Assembly: GCF_020171365.1 (NCBI RefSeq)
Contig: NZ_JAIUZO010000002.1
Location: 1,674,001-1,738,000, forward strand
Source of the DNA: Qipengyuania gaetbuli
GTDB taxonomy: Bacteria > Pseudomonadota > Alphaproteobacteria > Sphingomonadales > Sphingomonadaceae
Reading direction: 5' to 3'
Length of the DNA stretch: 64,000 nt
Positions within the stretch are counted from its first letter, which is position 1. Every line of letters starts with the position of its first letter. Below are positions 43,212 to 51,261 of the stretch, piece after piece. Below the pieces are notes generated by a model. The model worked only from the letters and a program-made list of their open reading frames with translations, had not been told where the DNA came from and did not search any database. A program made the translations under genes and the position numbers.

Positions 43212-44548
43212 CAGACGGCCTCCCTCACCGCATCGCAGATCCGGTCGACGATCCGTTCGACCTGCGCCGCATCGTCGCCTTCCGCCATGACACGGATGAC
43301 CGGTTCGGTGCCGGAGGGGCGAATGACAAGGCGGCCGGTGCCTTCCAGCTCCTTTTCCGCATCCGCGATGACCTGCTTCACGCTGTCGGCTTCCAGCGGC
43401 TTGCCGCCGGAATAGCGCACGTTCTTGAGCAGCTGGGGTACGGGGTCGAAGACGTGCAGCAATTCGCTGGCCGGCTTGCCCGAGCGTACGAGGCTGGCAA
43501 GCACGCGCAGCGCCGCAACCGTGCCGTCGCCGGTGGTCCCGTGATCGAGCAGGATCATGTGGCCCGACTGTTCACCGCCGACGTTGAAACCGCCTTCCTT
43601 CATCTTTTCGAGCACGTAGCGGTCGCCGACCTTGGCGCGTTCCAGCGTCAGGCCCTGTGTCTGAAGGTAGCGTTCGAGGCCGAGATTGCTCATCACCGTC
43701 GCCACCACGCCGCCGCCCCTGAGGTCGCCGCGGGCGTGGAGGCGGGTCGCGATCAATGCCATGATCTGGTCGCCGTCGACCGCCTGGCCTTTCTCGTCGA
43801 TCACGATCAGGCGGTCCGCATCGCCGTCGAGGGCAATGCCGATATCCGCGCCCTCCTCGACCACGCGGGCCTTGATCGCATCGAGCGAGGTCGAGCCGAC
43901 GCCCTGGTTGATGTTGGTGCCATTGGGTTCGATGCCCATCGCGATCACGTCCGCGCCCAGTTCCCAGATGGCCGAGGGGGCCACCTGATAGGCCGCGCCA
44001 TTGGCGCAATCGACCACCACCTTCAGCCCGTCGAAGCGGATGTCGGAGGCGACCGATTGCTTGATCGCGTGGATGTAGCGCCCGCGCGCATCGTCGATCC
44101 GCCGGGCGCGCCCGATGCGGTCGGGCTGGACCAGAAGCGGCTCCTGTTCGAGCAGCAGCTCGATCGCCGCCTCGGCCTCGTCGGACAGCTTGAAGCCGTC
44201 TGGACCGAACAGCTTGATGCCATTGTCCTCGTATAGATTGTGGCTGGCCGAGATCATGACACCGAGGTCGGCGCGCATTTCGCGGGTCAGCAGCGCGATG
44301 GCGGGGGTGGGCAACGGCCCGGTCATCACCACGTCCATGCCCACGCTGGTGAAGCCGGCCACCAGCGCGCTTTCCATCATGTAGCCCGACAGGCGCGTGT
44401 CCTTGCCGATTACCACCCGGTGCCGGTGTCCTCCGCGCAGGAAATGCGTGCCCGCCGCCTGGCCGACACGCATGGCGGTGGCCGCGGTCATCACGCCTTC
44501 GTTGGTCCGCCCGCGGATGCCGTCGGTGCCGAAGAACTTGCGTGCCAT
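43211..44548 (-). CDS. glmM: Phosphoglucosamine mutase
   Basis: The 445-residue enzyme converts glucosamine-6-phosphate to glucosamine-1-phosphate for peptidoglycan and lipopolysaccharide. [11 protein letters not shown] starts the protein, the phosphoserine loop is [17 protein letters not shown] with Ser102, the metal loop is DGDADR and the C-terminal [15 protein letters not shown] is present. The length is exactly typical. It heads the glmM-DUF1272-thiD operon and is divergent from sodB. Confidence 0.96.
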   Translation of the reverse strand: MARKFFGTDGIRGRTNEGVMTAATAMRVGQAAGTHFLRGGHRHRVVIGKDTRLSGYMMESALVAGFTSVGMDVVMTGPLPTPAIALLTREMRADLGVMISASHNLYEDNGIKLFGPDGFKLSDEAEAAIELLLEQEPLLVQPDRIGRARRIDDARGRYIHAIKQSVASDIRFDGLKVVVDCANGAAYQVAPSAIWELGADVIAMGIEPNGTNINQGVGSTSLDAIKARVVEEGADIGIALDGDADRLIVIDEKGQAVDGDQIMALIATRLHARGDLRGGGVVATVMSNLGLERYLQTQGLTLERAKVGDRYVLEKMKEGGFNVGGEQSGHMILLDHGTTGDGTVAALRVLASLVRSGKPASELLHVFDPVPQLLKNVRYSGGKPLEADSVKQVIADAEKELEGTGRLVIRPSGTEPVIRVMAEGDDAAQVERIVDRICDAVREAV

Positions 44549-44710
44549 TGAATTTGCGCTCCGTTTCTTTGCGCTAACGTCTTGGCCGCGAATGGCGCGG
44601 AATAAAAGCCATGGCGCGGATTTTCCCAGCCGCTATGCAACCACCCGCGCGCCCATGCGTTGGCTGGGTAAATCGCGAAACGAACACGGACACCAAAAGG
44701 GGAACCATCC

Positions 44711-45322
44711 ATGGCTTTTGAGCTGATCGACCTGCCTTACGACGACACCGCGCTGGAACCGGCGGTTTCGGCCCGCACGCTGTCGTACCACCACGGCAAG
44801 CACCACAAGGCCTATATCGACAAGACCAACGCCGCGATCGAAGGCACCGATCTTGCCGGCAAGAGCCTCGAAGACGTCATCGCTGCCGCGCGCGGCAGCA
44901 ACCAGGGCCTCTTCAACAATGCCGCGCAGAGCTGGAACCACGGCTTCTACTGGCATTCGATGGCTGCTTCGGAAACTTCGATTTCCGACGAACTGAAGAG
45001 CATGATCGAAGCCGCTTTCGGTTCGGTTGCCGACCTCAAGGCCAAGCTCAAGGAACGCGGCACCGGCCATTTTGCCAGCGGCTGGGTCTGGCTGGCCGAA
45101 AAGGACGGCAAGCTGACGATCGAGGAAACCCATGACGGCGACACGCTGGCCGACCAGGACGGCGTCAATCCGCTGCTCGTGATCGACCTGTGGGAACACG
45201 CCTATTACCTCGATCACCAGAACGCCCGCCCGGAATATCTCGAAGCCGTCAACGGCAAGCTTAACTGGAGCTTCGCGCACGACAATCTGTCGCGCGGCAG
45301 CACCTGGAAGTATCCTTCCTGA
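44711..45322 (+). CDS. sodB: Iron superoxide dismutase
   Basis: The 203-residue enzyme has all four metal ligands in context: SYHHGKHHKAY (His), WNHGFYWHSM (His) and DLWEHAYYLDHQNARPEYL (Asp and His). The residues around the site (AAQSWNHGFYW and GSGW-like FASGWVWL) fit Fe-SOD rather than Mn-SOD. A 162-base spacer separates it from divergent glmM; AAAAGGGG lies just before the start. It ends at an imperfect terminator hairpin. Confidence 0.94.
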   Translation: MAFELIDLPYDDTALEPAVSARTLSYHHGKHHKAYIDKTNAAIEGTDLAGKSLEDVIAAARGSNQGLFNNAAQSWNHGFYWHSMAASETSISDELKSMIEAAFGSVADLKAKLKERGTGHFASGWVWLAEKDGKLTIEETHDGDTLADQDGVNPLLVIDLWEHAYYLDHQNARPEYLEAVNGKLNWSFAHDNLSRGSTWKYPS

Positions 45323-45347
45323 GCTGAGCCACAAGGCTGAGACAGAT

Positions 45348-45385
45348 GGCCCGCTGCGCTGACGATGCGCGGCGGGCCTTTCAGT
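45348..45385 (+). terminator. Terminator-like hairpin after sodB
   Basis: GGCCCGCTGCGC pairs with GCGCGGCGGGCC (one mismatch) around TGACGAT and is followed by TTTCAGTTTT. The 3' edge touches the stop codon of the convergent transporter gene. Confidence 0.65.
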
Positions 45386-46559
45386 TTTCGGGGGTGTGGT
45401 CTTCCTCGCCCAATATGCTGCCCGGGAATAGCGGCTCGCCGAAAATGAAGCCGACGAGATTGGGACGGCCGACATGGTCGAACAATGCGGTCAGCATCAG
45501 CAGGATGGGCACCGACAGTAGCGCGCCGAACGCGCCCCAGATCCAGGTGAAATAGGACAGTGCGATCAGGATCAGCACGGGGTTCATGGTGAACCGCGCG
45601 CCGAGGATCGACGGTGTCACCACATTGGCCTCGATCGTGTGGAGGCCGAGATAGGCGAGCGCGGGGACGAGGCCGAGCAGGACCGTGTCCGCCGTGCCGA
45701 TCCCGAACAGGGCGAGCAGGCCGACCATCACGGTGGGCCCGATATAGGGCAGGAAGTTGAGGATCGCGGCAAGGCCGCCCCACATGATCGGCGCATCGAC
45801 GCCCAGTGCCCATGCCCCGAGCGCGACTATCACGCCGACCAACGCGTTGATCCAGCCAACGGTCAGTATGTAGGCGGCGACCCGGTCCTGCACTTCGCGG
45901 ATGACGCGGGCGGCCTTGATGCTCGACCCGAAGCTGGTGCGCCCGAACAGCAGTTTCTGGCGCAGGCGCACGCGCGCCTCGATCATGAAATAGGCCATCA
46001 GCAGCGTCAGGATCGCCTCGATGATGACGGTCGGCGTCGCAAAGGCCAGTTCCTCGAGGTAGCTGGGCGTAGCCAGAACCACTTCGCGCGGCTGGCCGTC
46101 ACGCTCGACCAGCTCGACCAGCTGGCGGTTGATCTGCTCGATCCACGAGAATCGTTCGCGCAATTCGAGGAAGCGTTCGCCCACGCGCTGGACCAGCGCG
46201 GGCAGCTCGTCGAACAGCGTGATCGCGGGCTGCAGTATCAGCGCGAGCGCGAGCAGCAAAATCGCGAAGAACACGACCAGCGAAACCAGCGATGCGAGCG
46301 CGTTGGGCAGGCCCCAGCCGTTCAGCTTGTCCGCCAGCGGTGAGAGGATGACGGTCAGGATGACCGCGGTGACCACCGGCAGGAACACGACCGACCCGAT
46401 CGACAGGACAAAGGGCAAGGCGAGGAACAGCCCCGCACCTAGGATCAGCACCAGCGCGGAAATCAGGCGCAGTTCCTGCTGCGCGAAGGCGTAACGCGGC
46501 ATATGGTGCGGCGTTGCAGGGCCTTCTTGCGGCCGCTTGTCGGGTTCGCTCTCGCTCAT
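45381..46559 (-). CDS. AI-2E-family (PerM/TqsA-like) transporter
   Basis: The 392-residue integral membrane protein has two N-terminal helices (LISALVLILGAGLFLALPFVLSI, VVFLPVVTAVILTVIL), a large periplasmic/amphipathic central part and a C-terminal membrane block containing GWINALVGVIVALGAWALGVDAPIMWGGLAAILNFLPYIGP, the family hallmark. Family members export autoinducer-2 or other small compounds or act as Na+(Li+)/H+ antiporters. The substrate here is unknown. It is downstream of ecfG on the same strand, with a 55-base gap. Confidence 0.87.
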   Translation of the reverse strand: MSESEPDKRPQEGPATPHHMPRYAFAQQELRLISALVLILGAGLFLALPFVLSIGSVVFLPVVTAVILTVILSPLADKLNGWGLPNALASLVSLVVFFAILLLALALILQPAITLFDELPALVQRVGERFLELRERFSWIEQINRQLVELVERDGQPREVVLATPSYLEELAFATPTVIIEAILTLLMAYFMIEARVRLRQKLLFGRTSFGSSIKAARVIREVQDRVAAYILTVGWINALVGVIVALGAWALGVDAPIMWGGLAAILNFLPYIGPTVMVGLLALFGIGTADTVLLGLVPALAYLGLHTIEANVVTPSILGARFTMNPVLILIALSYFTWIWGAFGALLSVPILLMLTALFDHVGRPNLVGFIFGEPLFPGSILGEEDHTPEN

Positions 46560-46614
46560 CGCCTGTCTATCTGCCGCGACGCGGGTTGCCGGGCAAGCGG
46601 GTCGTAAGGCGAGG

Positions 46615-47223
46615 TCAGCTGCGCGCCGCGACGCCGAGCCCGGCGGCGACATCGTCGAGTTCCTCGAGGATGGCGCGGTGCGCGGTATCGTCGTCGAGCG
46701 AACGCCTCGGGATCGAGCCTTCCTGCAGCATCGAGTTGAGCGTTGCGCGGGCGCGGCCCACGCGGCTCTTGATCGTGCCCACGGCGCAGCCGCAGATATT
46801 GGCCGCTTCTTCGTAGGAGAAGCCGCCGGCACCGACCAGCAGCAGCGCCTCGCGCCGTTCCGGCGGCAAGGTCAGCAGCGCGCGGTGCATGTCGGCGAGG
46901 TGGATCGGCTCTTCCTGTCCGGCAGGCGCGGTCAGGACGCGTTCGGCGACCGTCTCGTCATATTCGCCGCGGAAGCGGTTGCGCCGCATGTCGGTGAGAT
47001 AGGCGTTGCGCAGGATCACGAAGGTCCAGGCGCGCATGCTGGTGCCGGGCTGGAAGCGGTCCTGCGCGGCCCAGGCCTTGAGCAGAGTTTCCTGGACGAG
47101 GTCGTCGGCCATGTCCGCACGGCCGCACAGGCCACGTGCGAAGGCACGCAAGTGCGGAACGACCTCGGTCAGTTCGCGCTTGAAGTCGGCCTTCTCGGAG
47201 GCCGTGCGTTTCTCGGCCCCCAT
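46615..47223 (-). CDS. ecfG: General stress response sigma factor EcfG
   Basis: The 202-residue ECF sigma factor has region 2 (LCGRADMADDLVQETLLKAWAAQDRF, MRAWTFVILRNAYLTDMRRNRF) and region 4 (LTLPPERREALLLVGAGGFSYEEAANICGCAVGTIKSRVGRARATL). The long ECF15/EcfG-type linker and location directly after nepR identify it as the alphaproteobacterial general stress sigma factor. It is held by NepR until phosphorylated PhyR titrates NepR away. The start overlaps the nepR stop by one base, keeping the two proteins stoichiometric. The pair has its own EcfG-type promoter at 47479-47503. Confidence 0.94.
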   Translation of the reverse strand: MGAEKRTASEKADFKRELTEVVPHLRAFARGLCGRADMADDLVQETLLKAWAAQDRFQPGTSMRAWTFVILRNAYLTDMRRNRFRGEYDETVAERVLTAPAGQEEPIHLADMHRALLTLPPERREALLLVGAGGFSYEEAANICGCAVGTIKSRVGRARATLNSMLQEGSIPRRSLDDDTAHRAILEELDDVAAGLGVAARS

Positions 47224-47390
47224 CAGTCCTTCGAGTCCAGTTTGGACAGCAGGTCCTTGAAGGCGTCGGGCAGGGGCTCGTCGACGACGGAATCGTACAG
47301 CTTGCGCAGGCCGTTGGCCCACTCGGGCTGCTTTTCGCCCTGCGGTTTCGCCTTCCCGCCCTGATTGTCGGAAGATGCTGAAGAGGTCAT
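47223..47390 (-). CDS. nepR: Anti-sigma factor NepR
   Basis: The 55-residue protein has the NepR helix pair (WANGLRKLYDSVVDEPLPDAFKDLLSKLD). The GLRxLYDxVVxEPxPD signature that binds both EcfG and PhyR is obvious. A short Ser/Gly/Lys-rich N-terminus precedes it. The start at 47390 (MTSSASSD) was chosen; further upstream in-frame sequence is not conserved. It is co-transcribed with ecfG (1-base overlap). Confidence 0.94.
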   Translation of the reverse strand: MTSSASSDNQGGKAKPQGEKQPEWANGLRKLYDSVVDEPLPDAFKDLLSKLDSKD

Positions 47391-47478
47391 CGTGTCTAAA
47401 ATTCGTCCTTGCCTTGCCCTATCGCGCGCCGGGGCGCGCCCGGGCGGATAAGCATAACGATCCCTTTGGTGCACCGCT

Positions 47479-47503
47479 AACGCAGTGAAGGCGCGCAGGT
47501 TCC
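47479..47503 (-). promoter_or_regulatory. EcfG-dependent promoter of nepR-ecfG
   Basis: Read on the - strand, GGAAC (47503-47499), a 16-base spacer and CGTT (47482-47479) match the EcfG consensus exactly. It lies 89 bases upstream of the nepR start codon and implies that the anti-sigma/sigma pair is autoregulated, as in other alphaproteobacteria. Confidence 0.88.
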
Positions 47504-47600
47504 ACGATTGGAACGCTTTTTTGCTGGAATTCCGCTCCGAAGGAACCTTACAGCCCCTTGCGGATATAAAGCATCACAGGTTGTGAGCCTTCGGGGACGG

Positions 47601-49280
47601 ATGCTGGAAGAGAACAGGATTCTGCGCAGGGGACGGCGCCGGCGGTGGCTGGTCGATTACCCGCGCATGGTGCCCCTCGCCATCTTCCTGCTGGTTGCGG
47701 CCGTCACCTTCGTCAGCGTCGTCGCGATAGAGAGCGGGCAGGCTGTCCGCGAAGAGGCCGAACTCAACCGCAAGGCGCAGTCGATGGTGTCCGCGATCGA
47801 GCGGCGCGCCTATTCCAATTCTGCATTCCTCAGGGCGGCTGCAGCGCTGTTCAGTTCGCAAGGCGAGGTCAGCAGCGACAGCTTCCGGCAATTCGTCACC
47901 GAACTCCGGCTCGATGCGGATTACCGCGGCGCCGAAGGCATCGGCTGGGCTCCGGCTATCTCTTCCAGCGAAATCGTGAAGACCGAGGACCTGCTGAGCG
48001 ATGGGCGCGTCAGCCGTGTGAGGATCACGCCCAGCATCGTCGACCAGCCGCGCTCGCAGCTCGTCCCGGTGCTCTATCTCCAGCCCGACACGCTGCGGAA
48101 CCGCCGTGCGCTCGGGTTTGACATGTATTCCGAGCCCGTCCGCCGTGAAGCGCTGGACGAGGCGACCAAGACCGCGCGGCCCACAGCGACCGGCCACGTG
48201 GTGCTGGTGCAGGAAGGCGGCGTGGAGGAACCGGGCTTCCTCATCTACATGCCCGTGTTCGACGGCGGCATCACCGACCGCGTGCTCAAGGGATTCGTTT
48301 ACAGCCCCTTCAATGCAGGCGAGTTCCTCGCCTCGGCGGCGGACCTCGTCGGCGATGACGAAACCGGGGTCCGGCTCTACGACATCGGTGCCGACAAGCG
48401 CGACCTGATGGCGGAACTGCCGGGCTGGAAGCAGGACGTGCCTTCGGTCGAGCGCGAGATCGACTTGGCCAATCGCAAGATGCTGCTTGTCGTCCAGTCC
48501 AGCGCGGCAGATGTCCTTTCTCCACTTTCGATGATCACGCTGTTGTTCGGCCTCGCGGTTGCGAGCCTCCTGCTGGTCGTCGCCCGCCTGCTGACCCAGC
48601 AGGCGCAGGAAGACAGCCGTTCGCTCGAATGGTTCGCCGAACAGAACTCGATCCGCAATTCGCTGACCCGCGAGCTGAACCACCGCGTCAAGAACACGCT
48701 CGCCAACGTGCTGTCGATCGTGTCGTTGACCCGGCGGCGGGCGGATAATCTGGACGAGTTCGCGCAAGGCATCGACAGCCGCATCCGCGCCCTGTCGGCA
48801 ACCCACGACCTGCTCACCCAGTCCGAATGGGGCACCACGCCGATCCGTTCGGTGATCGAGGTCGAACTGGCACCCTATGCCAATGCAGAGGACCACACGG
48901 TCGTCATGGAAGGGCCGGATGTCGAACTTGCCCCCAATGATGCGCTGTCGATGGGGCTGGCGATCCACGAACTGGCGACCAATGCCGCCAAGTTCGGTGC
49001 ATTGAGCCGTGCAGGCGGCAAGGTCACCGTGATCTGGACGCTGGTGAACGAAGGGCTTGCCCGGATCGACTGGTCCGAAAGCGGCGGTCCGCGCGTGACC
49101 GAGCCACAGAAGCGCGGGTTCGGTACCGACCTCATCGAGAAGATCGTCGCCCACGAACTGCGCCATCCGGTGGAGCTGGAATTCCTGCCGACCGGCGTGC
49201 GGTGCAAGCTGCTGGTCCCGGTGCGCGAACCCAATGAATTCATGCTGCGCAGCGCCCCGCCCCCGCAGAAGGGCCACTGA
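47601..49280 (+). CDS. CHASE-domain HWE-type sensor histidine kinase of the stress locus
   Basis: The 559-residue kinase has a membrane helix (MVPLAIFLLVAAVTFVSVVAI, about 23-43), a periplasmic CHASE sensor domain (about 60-250), a second helix (MITLLFGLAVASLLLVVARLL, about 311-331) and a cytoplasmic HisKA_2/HWE kinase. His361 lies in ELNHRVKNTLANVLSIV; the N-box is GLAIHELATNAAKFGALS and the G-box GFGTDLIEKIVAHEL. HWE kinases are the usual phosphodonors of PhyR, so this is a likely PhyK-like sensor. It is divergent from nepR. The ATG at 47601 was chosen over a TTG at 47508. Confidence 0.93.
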   Translation: MLEENRILRRGRRRRWLVDYPRMVPLAIFLLVAAVTFVSVVAIESGQAVREEAELNRKAQSMVSAIERRAYSNSAFLRAAAALFSSQGEVSSDSFRQFVTELRLDADYRGAEGIGWAPAISSSEIVKTEDLLSDGRVSRVRITPSIVDQPRSQLVPVLYLQPDTLRNRRALGFDMYSEPVRREALDEATKTARPTATGHVVLVQEGGVEEPGFLIYMPVFDGGITDRVLKGFVYSPFNAGEFLASAADLVGDDETGVRLYDIGADKRDLMAELPGWKQDVPSVEREIDLANRKMLLVVQSSAADVLSPLSMITLLFGLAVASLLLVVARLLTQQAQEDSRSLEWFAEQNSIRNSLTRELNHRVKNTLANVLSIVSLTRRRADNLDEFAQGIDSRIRALSATHDLLTQSEWGTTPIRSVIEVELAPYANAEDHTVVMEGPDVELAPNDALSMGLAIHELATNAAKFGALSRAGGKVTVIWTLVNEGLARIDWSESGGPRVTEPQKRGFGTDLIEKIVAHELRHPVELEFLPTGVRCKLLVPVREPNEFMLRSAPPPQKGH

Positions 49281-49310
49281 TCAAGCCCGTCACCTGATCG
49301 CAGGCACGAA

Positions 49311-49345
49311 AAAGGCCGCCGGGACGATGGTCCGGGCGGCCTCTT
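49311..49345. terminator. Bidirectional terminator between the HWE kinase and phyR genes
   Basis: AGGCCGCC/GGCGGCCT with an inner GGAC-GATG-GTCC stem forms a long hairpin between the two convergent genes. It has AAAAA on the left and CTTCGTTT on the right, so it can stop transcripts from both sides. Confidence 0.82.
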
Positions 49346-49363
49346 CGTTTAGTGTCTGGCGAT

Positions 49364-50152
49364 TCAGCCCAGCGGGCGGCTCGATCCGAAGAACAGGGCC
49401 TGGCTGATGGCGGCACGCACCGTCTGTTCCTGGAACGGCTTGGTCACCAGGTAGGTCGGTTCGGGACGGTCGCCGGTCAGCAGGCGCTCGGGATAGGCAG
49501 TGATGAAGATCACCGGCACGCTGTCGATGGCGAGGATGTCGTCCACCGCGTCGAGGCCCGAGGAGCCGTCGGCCAGCTGGATATCGGCCAGCACGAGGCC
49601 CGGCGTCTTCTGGGCGACGACTTCCTGTGCCTGCGTGCGCGTGGCAGCGGTGCCGCACACTTCATGGCCGAGCGAGGTCACGAGGTCTTCGAGCTGCATG
49701 GAGATCAGCGGCTCGTCCTCGATGATGAGCACGCTGGTCGCGCTTTCGCGGTCGATTTCGCTGACCGCTTCCTGCACCAGCCGTTCGATCTGGTCGGGAG
49801 CGAGGTCCATGATCTCGCCGGCCTGTTCGACCGAGAAGTCTTCCAGCGTCGTCAGCAGCAATGCCTGGCGGTTGAGCGGGGTGATCGACTTCAACCGGTC
49901 CTGCGCAGCGCCTTCATGACCTTCACCGACCGGCTCGGGCACATCCATGTAAGCGCTGGCCCAGACCTTGTTGAACGCGCGGTAGAGCGGCACCCGGCCA
50001 CCTTCCAGCGAAGCCTTCAGCTGGTCGTCCGCCAGGGCGGCTTCCAGCGTGGCACGGACGAATGCGTCCCCCGTTGCCTGCGAGCCGGTCAGCGCGCGCG
50101 CATAGCGGCGCAGGTAAGGCAGATTTTTCGCGATTTGATCACCAAGCGACAT
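49364..50152 (-). CDS. phyR: General stress response regulator PhyR
   Basis: The 262-residue protein joins a sigma-factor-like domain (residues about 1-130, AKNLPYLRRYARALTGSQATGDAFVRATLEAAL, LLTTLEDFSVEQAGEIMDLAPDQIERLVQEA) to a receiver domain (about 139-262). Asp190 in LVLADIQLAD is the phosphorylation site, with the acidic pair in IIEDEP and Lys in LVTKPF. Phosphorylation exposes the sigma mimic, which captures NepR and frees EcfG. The ATG at 50152 follows GGAAGGGG. The gene has an exact EcfG-type promoter at 50182-50206. Confidence 0.96.
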   Translation of the reverse strand: MSLGDQIAKNLPYLRRYARALTGSQATGDAFVRATLEAALADDQLKASLEGGRVPLYRAFNKVWASAYMDVPEPVGEGHEGAAQDRLKSITPLNRQALLLTTLEDFSVEQAGEIMDLAPDQIERLVQEAVSEIDRESATSVLIIEDEPLISMQLEDLVTSLGHEVCGTAATRTQAQEVVAQKTPGLVLADIQLADGSSGLDAVDDILAIDSVPVIFITAYPERLLTGDRPEPTYLVTKPFQEQTVRAAISQALFFGSSRPLG

Positions 50153-50181
50153 ATAACCCCTTCCGTGGTTTGCGCGCATGG

Positions 50182-50206
50182 AACGTCCCATTGCGATGGT
50201 GGTTCC
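50182..50206 (-). promoter_or_regulatory. EcfG-dependent promoter of phyR
   Basis: On the - strand GGAAC (50206-50202), 16 bases, CGTT (50185-50182) is an exact match to the EcfG consensus, 30 bases before the phyR start codon. It indicates positive feedback of the stress response on its own activator. Confidence 0.88.
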
Positions 50207-50311
50207 TATTCCGACGCAGGAAAAATCCGCGTTCCGATCAAAAAGCACCGAGCCGGGAAATCAACGAACCGCGGGCGCTCGATGGAATTCTGGTTGCTGG
50301 GGAGAGCCGGG

Positions 50312-51058
50312 ATGTTTGAAGTAGCGAAACCTTATGCGTGCAGGGAGTGTCCCCTGCAGCATTGTCCGGGGCTGCGACCGCTGGAAGAGCGGCAGCTGGA
50401 CTACATCCAGACTATCAAGACCGGGGAATACCGTTTCGAGCGCGGGGATACCGTGCTGCAGGAACAGGAAAGCTGCGATTACCTCTTCACCATCCTGGAA
50501 GGGGTGGCGATCCGTTTCCTCACGCTGGATGACGGGCGGCGGCAGATCGTCAACTTCATGTTCCCGGGCGACCTCATCGGCCTGCAGGGCGCTTTCGATG
50601 ATGTCGTGAGCCATTCGGTCGAGGCGATCCTGCCGCTGCGCCTTTGCCGTTTCCGCCGCAATGATTTCGTCGCGCTGATCAAGGAACATCCCCGGCTCGG
50701 CTACGACATCACCTGGCTGGCTGCCAAAGAGGAAAGCGCGCTGGAGGGCCATCTCGTCTCGCTCGGGCAACGCAGCGCGCGCGAGCGTGTGGTGTTCCTT
50801 GCCGTCTGGCTGCTCGACCGAGCGCTGGCGACTGGCATTGCGCGCGAAGGCAACAAGTTCGCCATGCCGATTACCCAGACCCAGATCGCCGATATGCTCG
50901 GGCTATCGCTCGTCCATACCAATCGCACCATCCGCGCGCTGGACCGCGATGGGCTGGTCCAGTGGAGCTCGCGCGAGATCTGCGTGCCGGACATGGAGAA
51001 GGCTGCCGAATTCGCCGATTTCGACTTGTCCGGAAAGACGGTCAGGCCCTTCATCTGA
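50312..51058 (+). CDS. FNR-like Crp/Fnr-family transcription regulator
   Basis: The 248-residue protein starts at the ATG at 50312, with GGAG about 8 bases before it. An N-terminal Cys cluster, Cys10-x2-Cys13-x4-Cys18 (ACRECPLQHCPGL), and Cys112 (LRLCRFRRND) could coordinate a [4Fe-4S] cluster as in FNR. A cyclic-nucleotide-type beta-roll occupies about 30-120, a dimer helix follows, and the winged helix contains ITQTQIADMLGLSLVHTNRTIRALDRDGLV. It probably senses oxygen or redox state. An in-frame ATG at 50282 has no such ribosome site. Confidence 0.9.
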   Translation: MFEVAKPYACRECPLQHCPGLRPLEERQLDYIQTIKTGEYRFERGDTVLQEQESCDYLFTILEGVAIRFLTLDDGRRQIVNFMFPGDLIGLQGAFDDVVSHSVEAILPLRLCRFRRNDFVALIKEHPRLGYDITWLAAKEESALEGHLVSLGQRSARERVVFLAVWLLDRALATGIAREGNKFAMPITQTQIADMLGLSLVHTNRTIRALDRDGLVQWSSREICVPDMEKAAEFADFDLSGKTVRPFI

Positions 51059-51084
51059 CACGCGAAAAAAATTTTTCGTCGCAG

Positions 51085-51109
51085 GGAACTACCTTCCCGT
51101 CCGGACATT
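51085..51109 (+). promoter_or_regulatory. EcfG-type promoter variant before a candidate small RNA
   Basis: GGAAC at 51085-51089, 16 bases, then CATT at 51106-51109 differs from the CGTT consensus by one base. It points into a gene-free stretch that ends in a strong terminator at 51168-51203. The motif is seen; activity is inferred. Confidence 0.5.
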
Positions 51110-51114
51110 TCTCC

Positions 51115-51203
51115 TATGTCACCGCCGAGACCCCCCTCCCGTCCAAGCGGCTGGTGATACGATCCCGAAAGGCCTTCGCTCCCCGTGAGCGGAGGCCTTT
51201 TTT
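51115..51203 (+). ncRNA. Candidate stress-response small RNA with C-rich loop
   Basis: No protein frame is convincing here. From the expected start about 6 bases after the CATT element, the RNA would begin TCTCCTATG. It would then form a stem of GTCACCGCC with GGCTGGTGAT that holds a loop containing ACCCCCCTCCCGTCC, and end at the terminator 51168-51203. A 5' CUCCU and a C-rich loop are the features of alphaproteobacterial sRNAs that pair with Shine-Dalgarno regions, including the sigma-T-dependent GsrN of Caulobacter. Existence and function are inferences from promoter, fold and terminator. Confidence 0.5.
51168..51203 (+). terminator. Strong rho-independent terminator of the candidate small RNA
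   Basis: AAAGGCCT-T-CGCTC pairs with GAGCG-G-AGGCCTTT (one U-G pair) around loop CCCGT, a 16-bp stem followed by TTTTTTC. It lies 110 bases after the FNR-like gene with a different candidate transcript between, so it more likely ends the small RNA, though it could also stop FNR-gene readthrough. Confidence 0.88.
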
Positions 51204-51261
51204 CTTGCCCGTACGAGCGAGTGGGAATTCTGCAGAGGTAAGGCCGGGCGGTTCCGGCGGA

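Noticed and set aside
42190..44548. TPP riboswitch in front of the glmM-DUF1272-thiD operon
   Set aside because: The 162-base gap before glmM shows no THI-box sequence or suitable paired arms, and thiD is the third gene in a coupled operon.
47542..47566. GGAAC at 47542-47546 upstream of the HWE kinase as a further EcfG promoter
   Set aside because: At 16 or 17 bases downstream the sequence is GATA/ATAT rather than CGTT or CATT, so the second element is missing.
51061..51080. A-run/T-run palindrome right after the FNR-like gene as a terminator
   Set aside because: CGAAAAA-AA-TTTTTCG is AT-only in its stem and has no following T-run beyond itself. It is too weak to call as a terminator; the strong hairpin at 51168-51203 is a better candidate.
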